From Vulcanimicrobiota bacterium (GTDB lineage Bacteria > Vulcanimicrobiota > Vulcanimicrobiia > Vulcanimicrobiales > Vulcanimicrobiaceae): a stretch of 37,846 nucleotides of DNA. Both the position numbers and the translations under genes were made by a program. The stretch covers positions 1-37,846 of the forward strand of contig JAQBPK010000278.1 of assembly GCA_028287565.1 (NCBI GenBank), given 5' to 3'. The notes below the pieces were generated by a model that was not told the origin of the DNA, made no database searches, and was given only the letters and a program-made list of their open reading frames with translations. Positions 10,974 to 18,368 of the stretch are shown piece by piece. Each line of letters opens with the position of its first letter. Position 1 is the first letter of the stretch.

Positions 10974-11272
10974 GGGATCGGCTGGTGGACCGTCACCAGC
11001 TTGGTCCCGTCCGGGAAGGTCGCCTCGATCTGCACCTGGTGCAGCATCTCGGGGACGCCTGCCATCACGTCGTCGCGTCCCAGCACGGCGCGCCCGCGAT
11101 CCATCAGCTCGGCGACGCGGACGCCGTCCCGGGCGCCCTCGAGCACGAAGGACGAGATGACCGCGACGGCCTCCGGGTGGTTGAGCCGCACGCCGCGCTG
11201 CCGCCGGCGCCACGCGAGCTCCGCGGCGTAACTGAGAAGAAGCTTGTCACGTTCCATGTCGGTGAGCCGCAT
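10970..11272 (-). CDS. ureA: Urease gamma subunit
   Basis: 100 residues, exactly the usual length, from ATG 11272. A GGAGGG Shine-Dalgarno stretch lies just upstream. Signature segments are [78 protein letters not shown]. It is the first gene of the operon ureABCEFGD, so the operon promoter must lie in the roughly 100-base gap shared with the divergent DUF192 gene. No nickel or urea transporter gene is present in this window. Confidence 0.96.
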   Translation of the reverse strand: MRLTDMERDKLLLSYAAELAWRRRQRGVRLNHPEAVAVISSFVLEGARDGVRVAELMDRGRAVLGRDDVMAGVPEMLHQVQIEATFPDGTKLVTVHQPIP

Positions 11273-11310
11273 GACCCTCCATTTCGCGCCGCGCGCAGCC
11301 GTTCGTTTTA

Positions 11311-11330
11311 CCGATTGGCCAACAGATCGG
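11311..11330. promoter_or_regulatory. Nested inverted repeat between ureA and DUF192 gene
   Basis: The sequence CCGAT-N10-ATCGG encloses the 8-base palindrome TTGGCCAA. It sits about 40 bases upstream of the ureA start and 45 bases upstream of the divergent DUF192 start, where a shared operator would lie. Reading it as a regulator site is inference; the arms are short and no regulator gene is adjacent. Confidence 0.3.
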
Positions 11331-11374
11331 GTGCCGTCCAAGAGGTTGAGCCCGGCGGGGCGAAGGGGCCGCGC

Positions 11375-11893
11375 GTGAGGTACGCCTTCAACGCCGTGTC
11401 GTTCGCGCTGGCCGCGATGCTCGGGCTCACCGCGCAAGGCCCGGCCCCGATGAGCGGGACGAGCGGCCCGTGGTGCAAGAGCATCCCCCTGCCGCGCTCG
11501 GGATGCCGGCCGCTCGAGGTGCGCAGCGCCCACGCCACGCTGCACCTCGCCGTCGCCGCCAACGGCGCGCAGCGCGAGCACGGCCTGATGAACGTGCGGT
11601 TCGTCCCGCCCACCCAGGGGATGATCTTCGTGTTTCCGGATGCGGACACGTTGCGCGGCTTCTGGATGAAGGACACGATCACGCCGCTCGACATGGTGTT
11701 CGTGCGCAGCGACGGCACGATAAGCGAGGTCGCGGTGAACGTTCCCGCGACGCCTCCGCACGCACCGGATGACAAGATCGCGCGGCGCCAAGGCGTCGCG
11801 CGCTACGTGATCGAGCTGGGCGCCGGACAGGCGGGGCAGCTCGGCCTCTTGCCGGGCACGATGCTCGCGATACCGCCGGTCGTCGCGCGGTGA
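11375..11893 (+). CDS. DUF192 family exported protein
   Basis: 172 residues from GTG 11375, preceded by a GAAGGGG ribosome-binding sequence. A hydrophobic N-terminus ([18 protein letters not shown]) looks like a signal peptide. The rest is DUF192: [43 protein letters not shown] followed by DGTISEV and a C-terminal GLLPGTML segment. Members are small extracytoplasmic proteins of unknown biochemical function. The TGA overlaps the next GTG by four bases (GTGA), so the downstream exported protein is coupled to it. Confidence 0.85.
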   Translation: MRYAFNAVSFALAAMLGLTAQGPAPMSGTSGPWCKSIPLPRSGCRPLEVRSAHATLHLAVAANGAQREHGLMNVRFVPPTQGMIFVFPDADTLRGFWMKDTITPLDMVFVRSDGTISEVAVNVPATPPHAPDDKIARRQGVARYVIELGAGQAGQLGLLPGTMLAIPPVVAR

Positions 11894-12771
11894 ACGCGGC
11901 GCGCGCGCTCGTGACGGTCGCCGTCGCGTTCGCGTGCGCGGCGCAGTCGCCCGCGCCCGGTCCGCCGCAGCCGCTCACCGGCGACCAGATCCTCGCGCGC
12001 GCCAAAGCGGTGTTCCGCGCGTACCCGCGCCCGCCGTTCGTCGCGTACACGCTCGTTCGCCGCGACCAGCACAACGGCGAGTGGGACATGGTGAACAGCT
12101 ACACGCTCAAGATCTGGTGCCGCACGGCGGACCGCTCCGCGCTCGCGCGCAAAGCGTGGCGCGGCAAAGCGTACGGCGACCTCCAGAACATCACCGTGAT
12201 GTTCGACAAGGAGGTCGATCCCGGACCGCCGACGGCCGACATGTTCGAGAAGCGGCTGTTCGGCGCGGCGTCCGCGCGGCGCGACATGCCGCCCGTGCGG
12301 GACGCCGCCGGTGCGGCGAGCGCGCCCGGCGAAGCTGGTGAGCCGGCCGGTACCGCGTCGCCGCTGCCCGAGATCGGCCGCGTCGGCGCGCTCGACGGCG
12401 ACTACCGCGTGGCGCGCGTTGCGCGCGAAGGCGAGCTGATCCATCTGTGGCTCACGGCGAAGACCGATCCCGAGCGCAATCGCCTCGACGAGATGTGGGT
12501 CGACGCGAGCACCTACGACGTGCGCCGCGCGCGCGTGCGCGACCATCTCTATCTCGGCATGGGCGGCGGCTCGATCGAGGACGAGTTCGACGTGCGCTTC
12601 ACGCCCGGTCCCGGCGGCCTGCCGCTGATCGCGTCGATCCGCGGCCAGACCGCGTGGGGCCGCTTCGAGACCGACTACACGTACAAGGACATCACGTTTC
12701 CGGACGCGCTTCCCGACTGGTACTTCGTCCCCAAGCAATACGGTCTTCACCGCTCCGACGCACCCGGCTGA
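11890..12771 (+). CDS. Exported protein, possibly LolA/outer-membrane-lipoprotein-carrier-like
   Basis: 293 residues from GTG 11890, coupled to the DUF192 gene. The first about 20 residues form a short signal peptide ending near the AQSPAPG region. The mature part begins with [28 protein letters not shown], then beta-rich stretches and a Pro/Ala-rich insert around residues 140-160. The helix followed by antiparallel strands resembles LolA-like or related lipoprotein-binding folds, but no diagnostic motif confirms it. A hairpin just after the stop probably ends the transcript. Confidence 0.6.
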   Translation: MNAARALVTVAVAFACAAQSPAPGPPQPLTGDQILARAKAVFRAYPRPPFVAYTLVRRDQHNGEWDMVNSYTLKIWCRTADRSALARKAWRGKAYGDLQNITVMFDKEVDPGPPTADMFEKRLFGAASARRDMPPVRDAAGAASAPGEAGEPAGTASPLPEIGRVGALDGDYRVARVAREGELIHLWLTAKTDPERNRLDEMWVDASTYDVRRARVRDHLYLGMGGGSIEDEFDVRFTPGPGGLPLIASIRGQTAWGRFETDYTYKDITFPDALPDWYFVPKQYGLHRSDAPG

Positions 12772-12779
12772 AGAGAACG

Positions 12780-12806
12780 GCAGCGCGCGTTTAGCGATCG
12801 CGCTGC
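12780..12806 (+). terminator. Hairpin after the exported-protein gene
   Basis: GCAGCGCG at 12780-12787 pairs perfectly with CGCGCTGC at 12799-12806 around an 11-base loop, nine bases past the stop codon. No uridine run follows, so it may act as a weak terminator or an mRNA 3'-end stabiliser. Confidence 0.45.
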
Positions 12807-13014
12807 AACAGTGATCGCGGTCATCATGCTGCGCGCAAATCCAGAAGGCGCCGTTCTGACGCTGCACGAACGGATCGCGCCCCACCTGCGTGCGCAACGT
12901 TTGCGTAGATTTGGTTTCGGGGTGACAGCATGGTGTCGCGGGCCACGGTCGTTGCATCGCAGTCGGGAAATGCGTTCGACAACGCGCGCGAAGCGCAAGA
13001 AAGAACAGACAACT

Positions 13015-15378
13015 ATGAGAGCTAAGCTCGGGTTGGCGGCCATCATAGGTCTCGCGACCCTCTCCACCCTTGTCGCATGCGGCGGCAAATCGTCTTCTCT
13101 GCCGGCGTTTCAGCCCGCATCGCACGCGGCGGCCGACGGCGCCGCGCGCACGAAAGCCTCGTATCAAGCGTACTCCGCGGCCGTGCTCGCGGACGCACCG
13201 CTCGTGTACTACCGCACGAACGAGACGTCGGGCACGACCGCGGCGGACAGCTCGGGACACAGTTACAGCGGAACGTACGGTTCGAGCGTGACGCTCGGCG
13301 GCACGGCGCTGGTCACCGGCGACGCCGCGCCGACGTTCCCCGGCGGAACGTCGTCCTCGGCGAAAGTGCTGAAATCGCCGACGAGCTCCGCGCTCGCCGT
13401 CACCGGCGCGATGAGCGTCGAGTTCTGGGTCAACGTGCCGTCGTCGGTCACGACGACGAAGATCCTGTTTACGCAACCGTTCTCGAACGGTGCGTCCTAC
13501 TATCCGGTGTACGTCTCGCTCGACAACGGCTCGCCCGCGTACTTCACGGTGCAGCTCAACACGACCAACGGTGTGGTGGCGACGTATCCGACCGCCGTGC
13601 TCGGCGCGAAGAACCACGTCGTCCTCACGTGGACCGGTTCGACGCTCACCGCGTACGTGAACGGCACGTCGGCGGGCACGGCGACCGGCAGCGGTTCGCT
13701 CACCAACTACGCGAGCCCGTACACGGGCTTCACCGTCGGCGGACCGGTCGACGCGCACGCGGCCTTCGCCGGCCAGGTCGGCGAGTTCGCGCTCTACAAC
13801 ACCGCGCTGTCGTCGACGCGCGTCTCCGCGCACTACAACGCGGCGGTCAACGCCGATCCGTCGCCGCCGCCGTCGTCATACGCGGGGATCGTCCTGGCGG
13901 ACAATCCGCTGGCCTACTACCGCACGAACGAGAGCTCCGGCACCACCGCGACCGACGCGTCGGGCCACGGCTACAACGGCACGTACGGTTCGAGCGTCAC
14001 GCTCGGCGGCACCGGCTTCGTCCCCGGTGACACGGCGCCGTCGTTCCCGGGCGGGACGTCGTCCTCGGCGAAAGTGCTGAAATCGCCGGCGAGCTCCGCG
14101 CTGGCGCTCACCGGCTCGATGAGCGTCGAGTTCTGGGTGAACGTGCCGTCGTCGGTGACGTCGACGCAGATCTTGTTCACGCAGCCGTTCTCCAACGGCA
14201 ACTCGTACTATCCAGTGTACGTCTCGCTCGACAACGGATCGCCGGCGTACTTCACGGTGCAGCTCAACACCACCGGCGGCGTGGTCGCGACGTATCCCAC
14301 CGCCGTGCTCGGCGCGAAGAACCACGTCGTGCTCACGTGGAACGGTTCGACGCTGACGGCGTACGTGAACGGCGTGTCGTCGAGCACCGCGACCGGCAGC
14401 GGCTCGCTGACCAACTTCGCGAGCCCGTACACGGGCTTCACGGTCGGCGGACCGGTCGACGCGCACACCGGCTTCACCGGCGCGCTCGGCGAGTTCGCGA
14501 TCTACAACAGCGTGCTGCCGGCGGCGCGCGTGCTCGCGCACTACAACGCGGGTTCGGGATCGTCGAGCTCCGGCGGGACCCTCGTGTGGCAGACCGGCGG
14601 CGGCACGCTCGGGCAATACGATCTCCCGAGCACGAGCGACGGACAATGCTCGGGCGTCGGGCCCGTGATCAACGGCAACAACGCGACGTTCACGTCGCTG
14701 CGGAACACCAGCACGACGTACAGCTACAACGGGCACACGTATTCGGGCGCGAGCACCTGTTACCGCAATCAGATGAACCCGCGTGACCCGAGCACGGGAA
14801 CGAACTCGCTGCTCGTCCCGGGAAACCACTACACGTTCACGTTCCAGACGGTCGTGACGTTCAACGGCAACACGCTCTACCAGGGCGCGTCGAGCGGCGG
14901 GCTCGCCGCCGACATTCCCGCGATCGTGTGGCAGACGCACAGCTATGGCGGCAGCGGCTCGCCGTGCGACTTGCTGGTGATCGGAAACACGTTCGTGGCG
15001 TACTCCAACGGCGTCACGAAGTACGGCACGGTGTCGCAGGGCGGCCTGCCGACGTGGAACTTCCACACCTGCGACGAGAGCGACTACAGCGGCAACGCCT
15101 ACAACTCGCCGGACACGCTGTACGACGGCGAGGTCGACAACTGGCAGATCGACATCACGGCCCAGATCCAGGGCCAGAGCGGCGGCTACATCGTCGTGCA
15201 GCGCAACGGCAGCGTGGTCTACAACGCCGCGAGCCACATCTGCGACAACAGCACGTCGGACTGCTTCTGGAACTTCGGCGCGTACACGTTCTACTACGAG
15301 ACCACCGAAGAACCGCCGGGGTGGAACAACGCGGGGATCACCGTGCAGTTCAACAACATGAAGCTCGTGAAGACGTAG
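13015..15378 (+). CDS. Lipoprotein with two LamG-like domains and a polysaccharide-lyase-like domain
   Basis: 787 residues from ATG 13015; upstream in-frame codons are not part of the gene because the lipoprotein signal (hydrophobic stretch ending LVAC, Cys22) starts here. Two concanavalin-like LamG/pentraxin-type domains follow (about 50-275 and 288-512), nearly identical to each other. The last 265 residues resemble the jelly-roll polysaccharide lyase family (PF14099 type), with GNHYTFTFQTVV, ADIPAIVWQTH, DNWQIDITAQIQ and GYIVVQRNGSVVY strands. It should sit at the cell envelope facing outwards and bind or cleave a polysaccharide. The C-terminal module recurs in the protein at 16246. Lyase activity is inference. 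Confidence 0.75.
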   Translation: MRAKLGLAAIIGLATLSTLVACGGKSSSLPAFQPASHAAADGAARTKASYQAYSAAVLADAPLVYYRTNETSGTTAADSSGHSYSGTYGSSVTLGGTALVTGDAAPTFPGGTSSSAKVLKSPTSSALAVTGAMSVEFWVNVPSSVTTTKILFTQPFSNGASYYPVYVSLDNGSPAYFTVQLNTTNGVVATYPTAVLGAKNHVVLTWTGSTLTAYVNGTSAGTATGSGSLTNYASPYTGFTVGGPVDAHAAFAGQVGEFALYNTALSSTRVSAHYNAAVNADPSPPPSSYAGIVLADNPLAYYRTNESSGTTATDASGHGYNGTYGSSVTLGGTGFVPGDTAPSFPGGTSSSAKVLKSPASSALALTGSMSVEFWVNVPSSVTSTQILFTQPFSNGNSYYPVYVSLDNGSPAYFTVQLNTTGGVVATYPTAVLGAKNHVVLTWNGSTLTAYVNGVSSSTATGSGSLTNFASPYTGFTVGGPVDAHTGFTGALGEFAIYNSVLPAARVLAHYNAGSGSSSSGGTLVWQTGGGTLGQYDLPSTSDGQCSGVGPVINGNNATFTSLRNTSTTYSYNGHTYSGASTCYRNQMNPRDPSTGTNSLLVPGNHYTFTFQTVVTFNGNTLYQGASSGGLAADIPAIVWQTHSYGGSGSPCDLLVIGNTFVAYSNGVTKYGTVSQGGLPTWNFHTCDESDYSGNAYNSPDTLYDGEVDNWQIDITAQIQGQSGGYIVVQRNGSVVYNAASHICDNSTSDCFWNFGAYTFYYETTEEPPGWNNAGITVQFNNMKLVKT
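13180..14551 (+). repeat. Intragenic tandem duplication, 708-base period
   Basis: Two adjacent copies of the LamG-like domain, offset by exactly 708 bases (236 codons; for example TATCC at 13501 and 14209). By eye most positions agree at the DNA level, including third codon positions, so the duplication is recent or kept uniform by gene conversion. Confidence 0.8.
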
Positions 15379-15386
15379 CGTCTCGG

Positions 15387-15446
15387 CGGCCGGCTTCGCA
15401 TCGCGCGGAGCCGGCCGTTCGCCGCGGTCACCGTCGTGCGGTGACC
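15387..15446 (+). terminator. Two consecutive hairpins after the LamG lipoprotein gene
   Basis: Hairpin one pairs 15387-15395 (CGGCCGGCT) with 15409-15417. Hairpin two pairs GGTCACCG (15426-15433) with CGGTGACC (15439-15446) around a 5-base loop. They start nine bases past the stop and lack a uridine run; they likely define the mRNA 3' end. Confidence 0.45.
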
Positions 15447-15500
15447 ACGCGCACAGCCCTGCCGGCCGGCTGACGTTGGCGTCCGGTCGTGAGGCCGGTA

Positions 15501-15542
15501 TGGTACACTGCCCGTACGGCGGCTGGGGTGCCGCCGGAGGAG
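15501..15542 (+). promoter_or_regulatory. Extended -10 promoter, 5' hairpin and Shine-Dalgarno (copy 1)
   Basis: TGGTACACT (15501-15509) is an extended -10 element (TGn-TACACT). A transcript would start near 15516. GGCGGC (15518-15523) then pairs with GCCGCC (15530-15535) around TGGGGT, so the hairpin would form the very 5' end of the mRNA. It abuts the Shine-Dalgarno GGAGGAG (15536-15542), five bases before ATG 15548. The same architecture recurs before two further genes. Confidence 0.65.
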
Positions 15543-15547
15543 TCCGT

Positions 15548-16057
15548 ATGAAGAGATTTACTTCAATCGCTTTGATCGCGCTGCTTGCCGGTTGCTCCGG
15601 CGGTGCGTCGAGCGTTCAACCGGGTCAGATCACCACGAGCACCAACCCGACGGCCGCCGTGCGCGTGCCGAAAACACAAGGGGGTCCGGGTACGACTTCC
15701 CTGACGTATCTCGACACGTACGCGCCGGTGGGTCAATGCCATCCGGGCGTGCTGAGCATCAATAACAGCACGTTCCCGGCGACGAACCTGTCGTTCCCGG
15801 CGGGACAAGGTCCGCCGCTCGTTCTTTCCAACTGCCACTTCACCACACCGCACTACGTGCGCGTCACGCTCGGCACGCCGGACTACGGCACGCCGTTCGT
15901 GCGGCAGACGGATTACACGGTCACCGTCGATGCGGCCGACTCGGCCAAGGTGACCGCCACCTGGACCGACTTGGGACCGACGCTGCCCGGCACGCCGGGT
16001 CTGAGCGGGACGGTCAACTTCACGATTGGGCCTCCGGACAACAGCTGCTGCCTTTAG
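15548..16057 (+). CDS. Small lipoprotein, single unknown two-Cys module
   Basis: 169 residues from ATG 15548. The signal MKRFTSIALIALLAGC is a clear lipoprotein signal (Cys16). The mature protein is one module of about 120 residues beginning at GGPGTTSLTYLDTYAPVGQC and containing a second conserved Cys in LVLSNCHF, then TPHYVRVTLGTPDYGTPFVRQ, TYTVTVDA-type strands and GPTLPGTPGL; it ends in CCL. The fold looks all-beta. No known family is recognised. The same module appears alone in the protein at 17779 and fused to a lyase-like domain at 16246. Its promoter region is nearly identical to that of 17779. Confidence 0.75.
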   Translation: MKRFTSIALIALLAGCSGGASSVQPGQITTSTNPTAAVRVPKTQGGPGTTSLTYLDTYAPVGQCHPGVLSINNSTFPATNLSFPAGQGPPLVLSNCHFTTPHYVRVTLGTPDYGTPFVRQTDYTVTVDAADSAKVTATWTDLGPTLPGTPGLSGTVNFTIGPPDNSCCL

Positions 16058-16075
16058 GCCTTTCACCAACGGCCA

Positions 16076-16123
16076 GCACGTGAGAACAGCGCGCGTAGCG
16101 ATACGCGCGCTGCTTTCACGTGC
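16076..16123 (+). terminator. Long hairpin after the first small lipoprotein
   Basis: An outer stem GCACGTGA (16076-16083) with TCACGTGC (16116-16123) encloses a perfect inner stem AGCGCGCGTA (16088-16097) with TACGCGCGCT (16102-16111), capped by a GCGA tetraloop of the GNRA type. A similar AGC-GCGCGT core stem follows the paralogue at 17779. Likely transcript end; no strong uridine tail. Confidence 0.55.
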
Positions 16124-16195
16124 CGCAACCGTAGTGCGATAACGCTCCTTTGCCGTATGGTGGTGCGCCGGCGGTATCGCTCACGCCCGCCGGGA

Positions 16196-16239
16196 TGATA
16201 CACTCACTTCGTGGCGGCTTTTACAGCCGCTAGAAGGGG
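16196..16239 (+). promoter_or_regulatory. Extended -10 promoter, 5' hairpin and Shine-Dalgarno (copy 2, diverged)
   Basis: TGATACACT (16196-16204) is the extended -10. GCGGCT (16214-16219) pairs with AGCCGC (16225-16230) around TTTAC. AGAAGGGG (16232-16239) is the ribosome-binding stretch before GTG 16246. Primary sequence has changed from copies 1 and 3 but stem pairing is kept, with a shifted register. Confidence 0.55.
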
Positions 16240-16245
16240 TGTTCA

Positions 16246-17637
16246 GTGAAAACGATCGCATCAATTGCGCTCGTCGTTTTGCTTGCCGGTTGTTCCGGCG
16301 GCGGATTGACCGCGCCACCGAAGAGTGGCGCCGACCCGACAGCCCAGCAGCGCGCGCCGCGCTATCTCGGCGGCCCGGGCACGACGTCGCTCACGTACCA
16401 GGACACGTACGCGCCCGTCGGCCAATGCTCGCCCGGCGTGCTTTCCCTCAATAACGGCTATGCGCCGGCGTCGAGCCTGTCGTTTCCGGCCGGGCAAGGC
16501 CCGCCGCTCGTTGTCTCCAACTGCAATTTCTCGACGCCGCAGTACGTCCGGGTAACGCTCGGCACGCCGGCGTACGGCACGCCGTTCATTCGGCAAAGCG
16601 CCTACACCGTGACCGTTGACGCGCCGGCCGCGGCGCAGGTGACGGCGACGTGGACCGCGCTCGGTCCCACGCTCCCGGGCACGCCCGGGCTCTCCGGTAC
16701 GGTGACGTACAACATCGGCCCTTCGGCGACCGGCCCGGTGGTCTGGAAGACCAACGGTTTTCCATACGACCTCCCCGGTGAGAGCGACGGTCAGTGTTCC
16801 TACGACACGACAAAGCCGACGTACGTCGTTCCGCAAAAAAGCGGCAACGACGTGACGTTCCCGCTGAAGCGAGACACGACGGCGATGTACGTGTATCCCT
16901 CGCCGCCGGCCAAGCCCGGGTCGAGCCACTGCTATCGCAATCAGCTGAATCCCGTCGACCCGAATACCGGAACGAACTATCTCCTCGCCATCGGCTCGCA
17001 GTACACGTTCACGTTCCAAACGGTGGTCACGTTCAATGGGAACTACCTGTTCGGTACGCAAGTGCCGAGTGGCGGCCTGGCTGCGGATATTCCCGCGATC
17101 GTATGGCAGACGCACACGTACAACGAGGTCGCGCCGCCGCCCGACAAGGGTGGGCCCTGCGATCTGCTGGTGATCCAGAACACCCGCCGCGCGTCGAATT
17201 CCGGCTTCACGCAATACGACCCCGTCTCGGGCGGAGGTTTGCCGACCTGGAACTTCCACACGTGTGACGACGTCGATGCCATGAAAGGCGCCGACTTCGC
17301 GGCCACCTCGTACAACTCGCCGGATACGCTGCACGACGGCGAAGTCGACAACTGGCAGATCGACATCACCGCGCAGATTCAGGGGCAGAGCGGCGGCTCC
17401 GTCGTCGTTCAGCGGAACGGCGCCGTGGTCTACAGCGGCGCCAACCACGTCTGCGACGACACCTCGCCGAAGTGCTTCTGGAACTTCGGGCCGTACGCGT
17501 TCTATTGGCCCAACAGCGAAGAGCCGACCGGGTGGAACAACGCCGGAATCACGGTCAAGTTCAACGACATGACGCTCGTGAAGAAGACGCCCGGCGGCGG
17601 CGGCGAGCTGTCGAAGCGGCGCTCCACCGGCGTCTGA
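16246..17637 (+). CDS. Lipoprotein: unknown two-Cys module fused to polysaccharide-lyase-like domain
   Basis: 463 residues from GTG 16246. Signal MKTIASIALVVLLAGC gives a lipidated Cys16. Residues about 40-160 are the same two-Cys module as the proteins at 15548 and 17779 (GGPGTTSLTYQDTYAPVGQC). Residues about 165-445 match the C-terminal domain of the LamG lipoprotein at 13015: SHCYRNQLNP, YTFTFQTVVTFNG, AADIPAIVWQTH, CDLLVI, LPTWNFHTCD, DNWQIDITAQIQGQSGG, CFWNFG. That part resembles jelly-roll polysaccharide lyases; several Cys suggest disulfides suited to an exported location. It is thus a natural fusion of modules found separately next door, likely an envelope glycan-binding or -cleaving protein. 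Activity unproven. Confidence 0.72.
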   Translation: MKTIASIALVVLLAGCSGGGLTAPPKSGADPTAQQRAPRYLGGPGTTSLTYQDTYAPVGQCSPGVLSLNNGYAPASSLSFPAGQGPPLVVSNCNFSTPQYVRVTLGTPAYGTPFIRQSAYTVTVDAPAAAQVTATWTALGPTLPGTPGLSGTVTYNIGPSATGPVVWKTNGFPYDLPGESDGQCSYDTTKPTYVVPQKSGNDVTFPLKRDTTAMYVYPSPPAKPGSSHCYRNQLNPVDPNTGTNYLLAIGSQYTFTFQTVVTFNGNYLFGTQVPSGGLAADIPAIVWQTHTYNEVAPPPDKGGPCDLLVIQNTRRASNSGFTQYDPVSGGGLPTWNFHTCDDVDAMKGADFAATSYNSPDTLHDGEVDNWQIDITAQIQGQSGGSVVVQRNGAVVYSGANHVCDDTSPKCFWNFGPYAFYWPNSEEPTGWNNAGITVKFNDMTLVKKTPGGGGELSKRRSTGV

Positions 17638-17642
17638 GGACC

Positions 17643-17675
17643 GACGCGGCACGCGTCCGGTGTTTACGGCACCGG
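17643..17675 (+). terminator. Possible hairpins after the fusion lipoprotein
   Basis: GACGCG (17643-17648) pairs with CGCGTC (17652-17657); a second pairing CCGGT (17657-17661) with ACCGG (17671-17675) overlaps it by one base. Short stems without a uridine run; weak evidence. Confidence 0.3.
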
Positions 17676-17734
17676 CGCGCTGCCGTTCACGGGTGGTCCT
17701 AGGCCGAGATGGTCATTCGGTCGCGCGGTCGGTA

Positions 17735-17774
17735 TGGTACACTGCCCGTACGGCGGCGGTTGCCGCCGGAGGAG
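17735..17774 (+). promoter_or_regulatory. Extended -10 promoter, 5' hairpin and Shine-Dalgarno (copy 3)
   Basis: TGGTACACT (17735-17743), then GGCGGC (17752-17757) pairing with GCCGCC (17762-17767) around a 4-base loop, then GGAGGAG (17768-17774) before ATG 17779. From GGTATGG through the left stem arm it is identical to copy 1 over 27 bases, while the loop differs in sequence and length. Confidence 0.65.
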
Positions 17775-17778
17775 TCAT

Positions 17779-18282
17779 ATGAAGACGATTACGTCAGTCG
17801 CTCTGATTGCGTTGCTTGCCGGTTGCTCCGGCGGTGCGTCGAGCGTTCCATCATCGAACTCGGTCACGACCACGTCGGCGGCTGTGCGCGCGCCGCAAAC
17901 CACCGGCGGGCCCGGAACGACGTCCATCACGTATCTGGACACGTACGCGCCGGTCGGCCAATGCGTCCCGGGCAAGCTCAGCATCAATAACGGCTTTGCG
18001 CCGGCTACGCATCTGTCATTTCCGGCCGGCGAAGGTCCGCCGCTGGTCCTCTCAAACTGCCACTTCACCACGCCGCACTACGTCCGCGTGACGCTCGGTG
18101 AGCCCGAGTACGGTACGCCGTTCGTGCGGCAGACGGACTACACGGTGACCGTCGACGCGCCGGGTCCGGCGCAAGTCACGGCGACGTGGACCGATCTCGG
18201 CCCGACGCTGCCCGGCACACCGGGTCTCAAGGGAAAGGTGACGTTCACGATCGGCCCGCCGTCTAGCGGCGGCGGCTTGTAG
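17779..18282 (+). CDS. Small lipoprotein, single unknown two-Cys module (paralogue)
   Basis: 167 residues from ATG 17779; upstream in-frame codons overlap the 5' hairpin and are excluded. Signal MKTITSVALIALLAGC, lipidated Cys16. The mature module (GGPGTTSITYLDTYAPVGQC, LVLSNCHFTTPHYVRVTLG, GTPFVRQTDYTVTVDA, GPTLPGTPGL) is a close relative of the protein at 15548 and of the N-terminal half of 16246. It ends in a Gly-rich tail rather than CCL. No known family or function. Two nearly equal single-module copies flanking a fusion gene suggest local duplication. Confidence 0.75.
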   Translation: MKTITSVALIALLAGCSGGASSVPSSNSVTTTSAAVRAPQTTGGPGTTSITYLDTYAPVGQCVPGKLSINNGFAPATHLSFPAGEGPPLVLSNCHFTTPHYVRVTLGEPEYGTPFVRQTDYTVTVDAPGPAQVTATWTDLGPTLPGTPGLKGKVTFTIGPPSSGGGL

Positions 18283-18308
18283 TCCCGTAAACCGAACAAC
18301 CTCGGGAA

Positions 18309-18337
18309 AGCAGCGCGCGTACGGCACGCGTGCTGCT
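18309..18337 (+). terminator. Hairpin between convergent genes
   Basis: AGCAGCGCGCGT (18309-18320) pairs with ACGCGTGCTGCT (18326-18337) with one G-U pair and a 5-base loop. It lies between the end of the lipoprotein gene and the end of the opposite-strand membrane gene, so it could serve both. Its core resembles the hairpin at 16088-16111. Confidence 0.5.
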
Positions 18338-18368
18338 TCCGTGCGGTCCGGACGCTAAGGGAACTGGC

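Noticed and set aside
12895-12930. A GTTTGC...GGGGTG sequence upstream of the LamG lipoprotein as a second sigma-B-like promoter
   Set aside because: The -10 part does not match GGGTAT and the distance to the start is long; too weak to claim.
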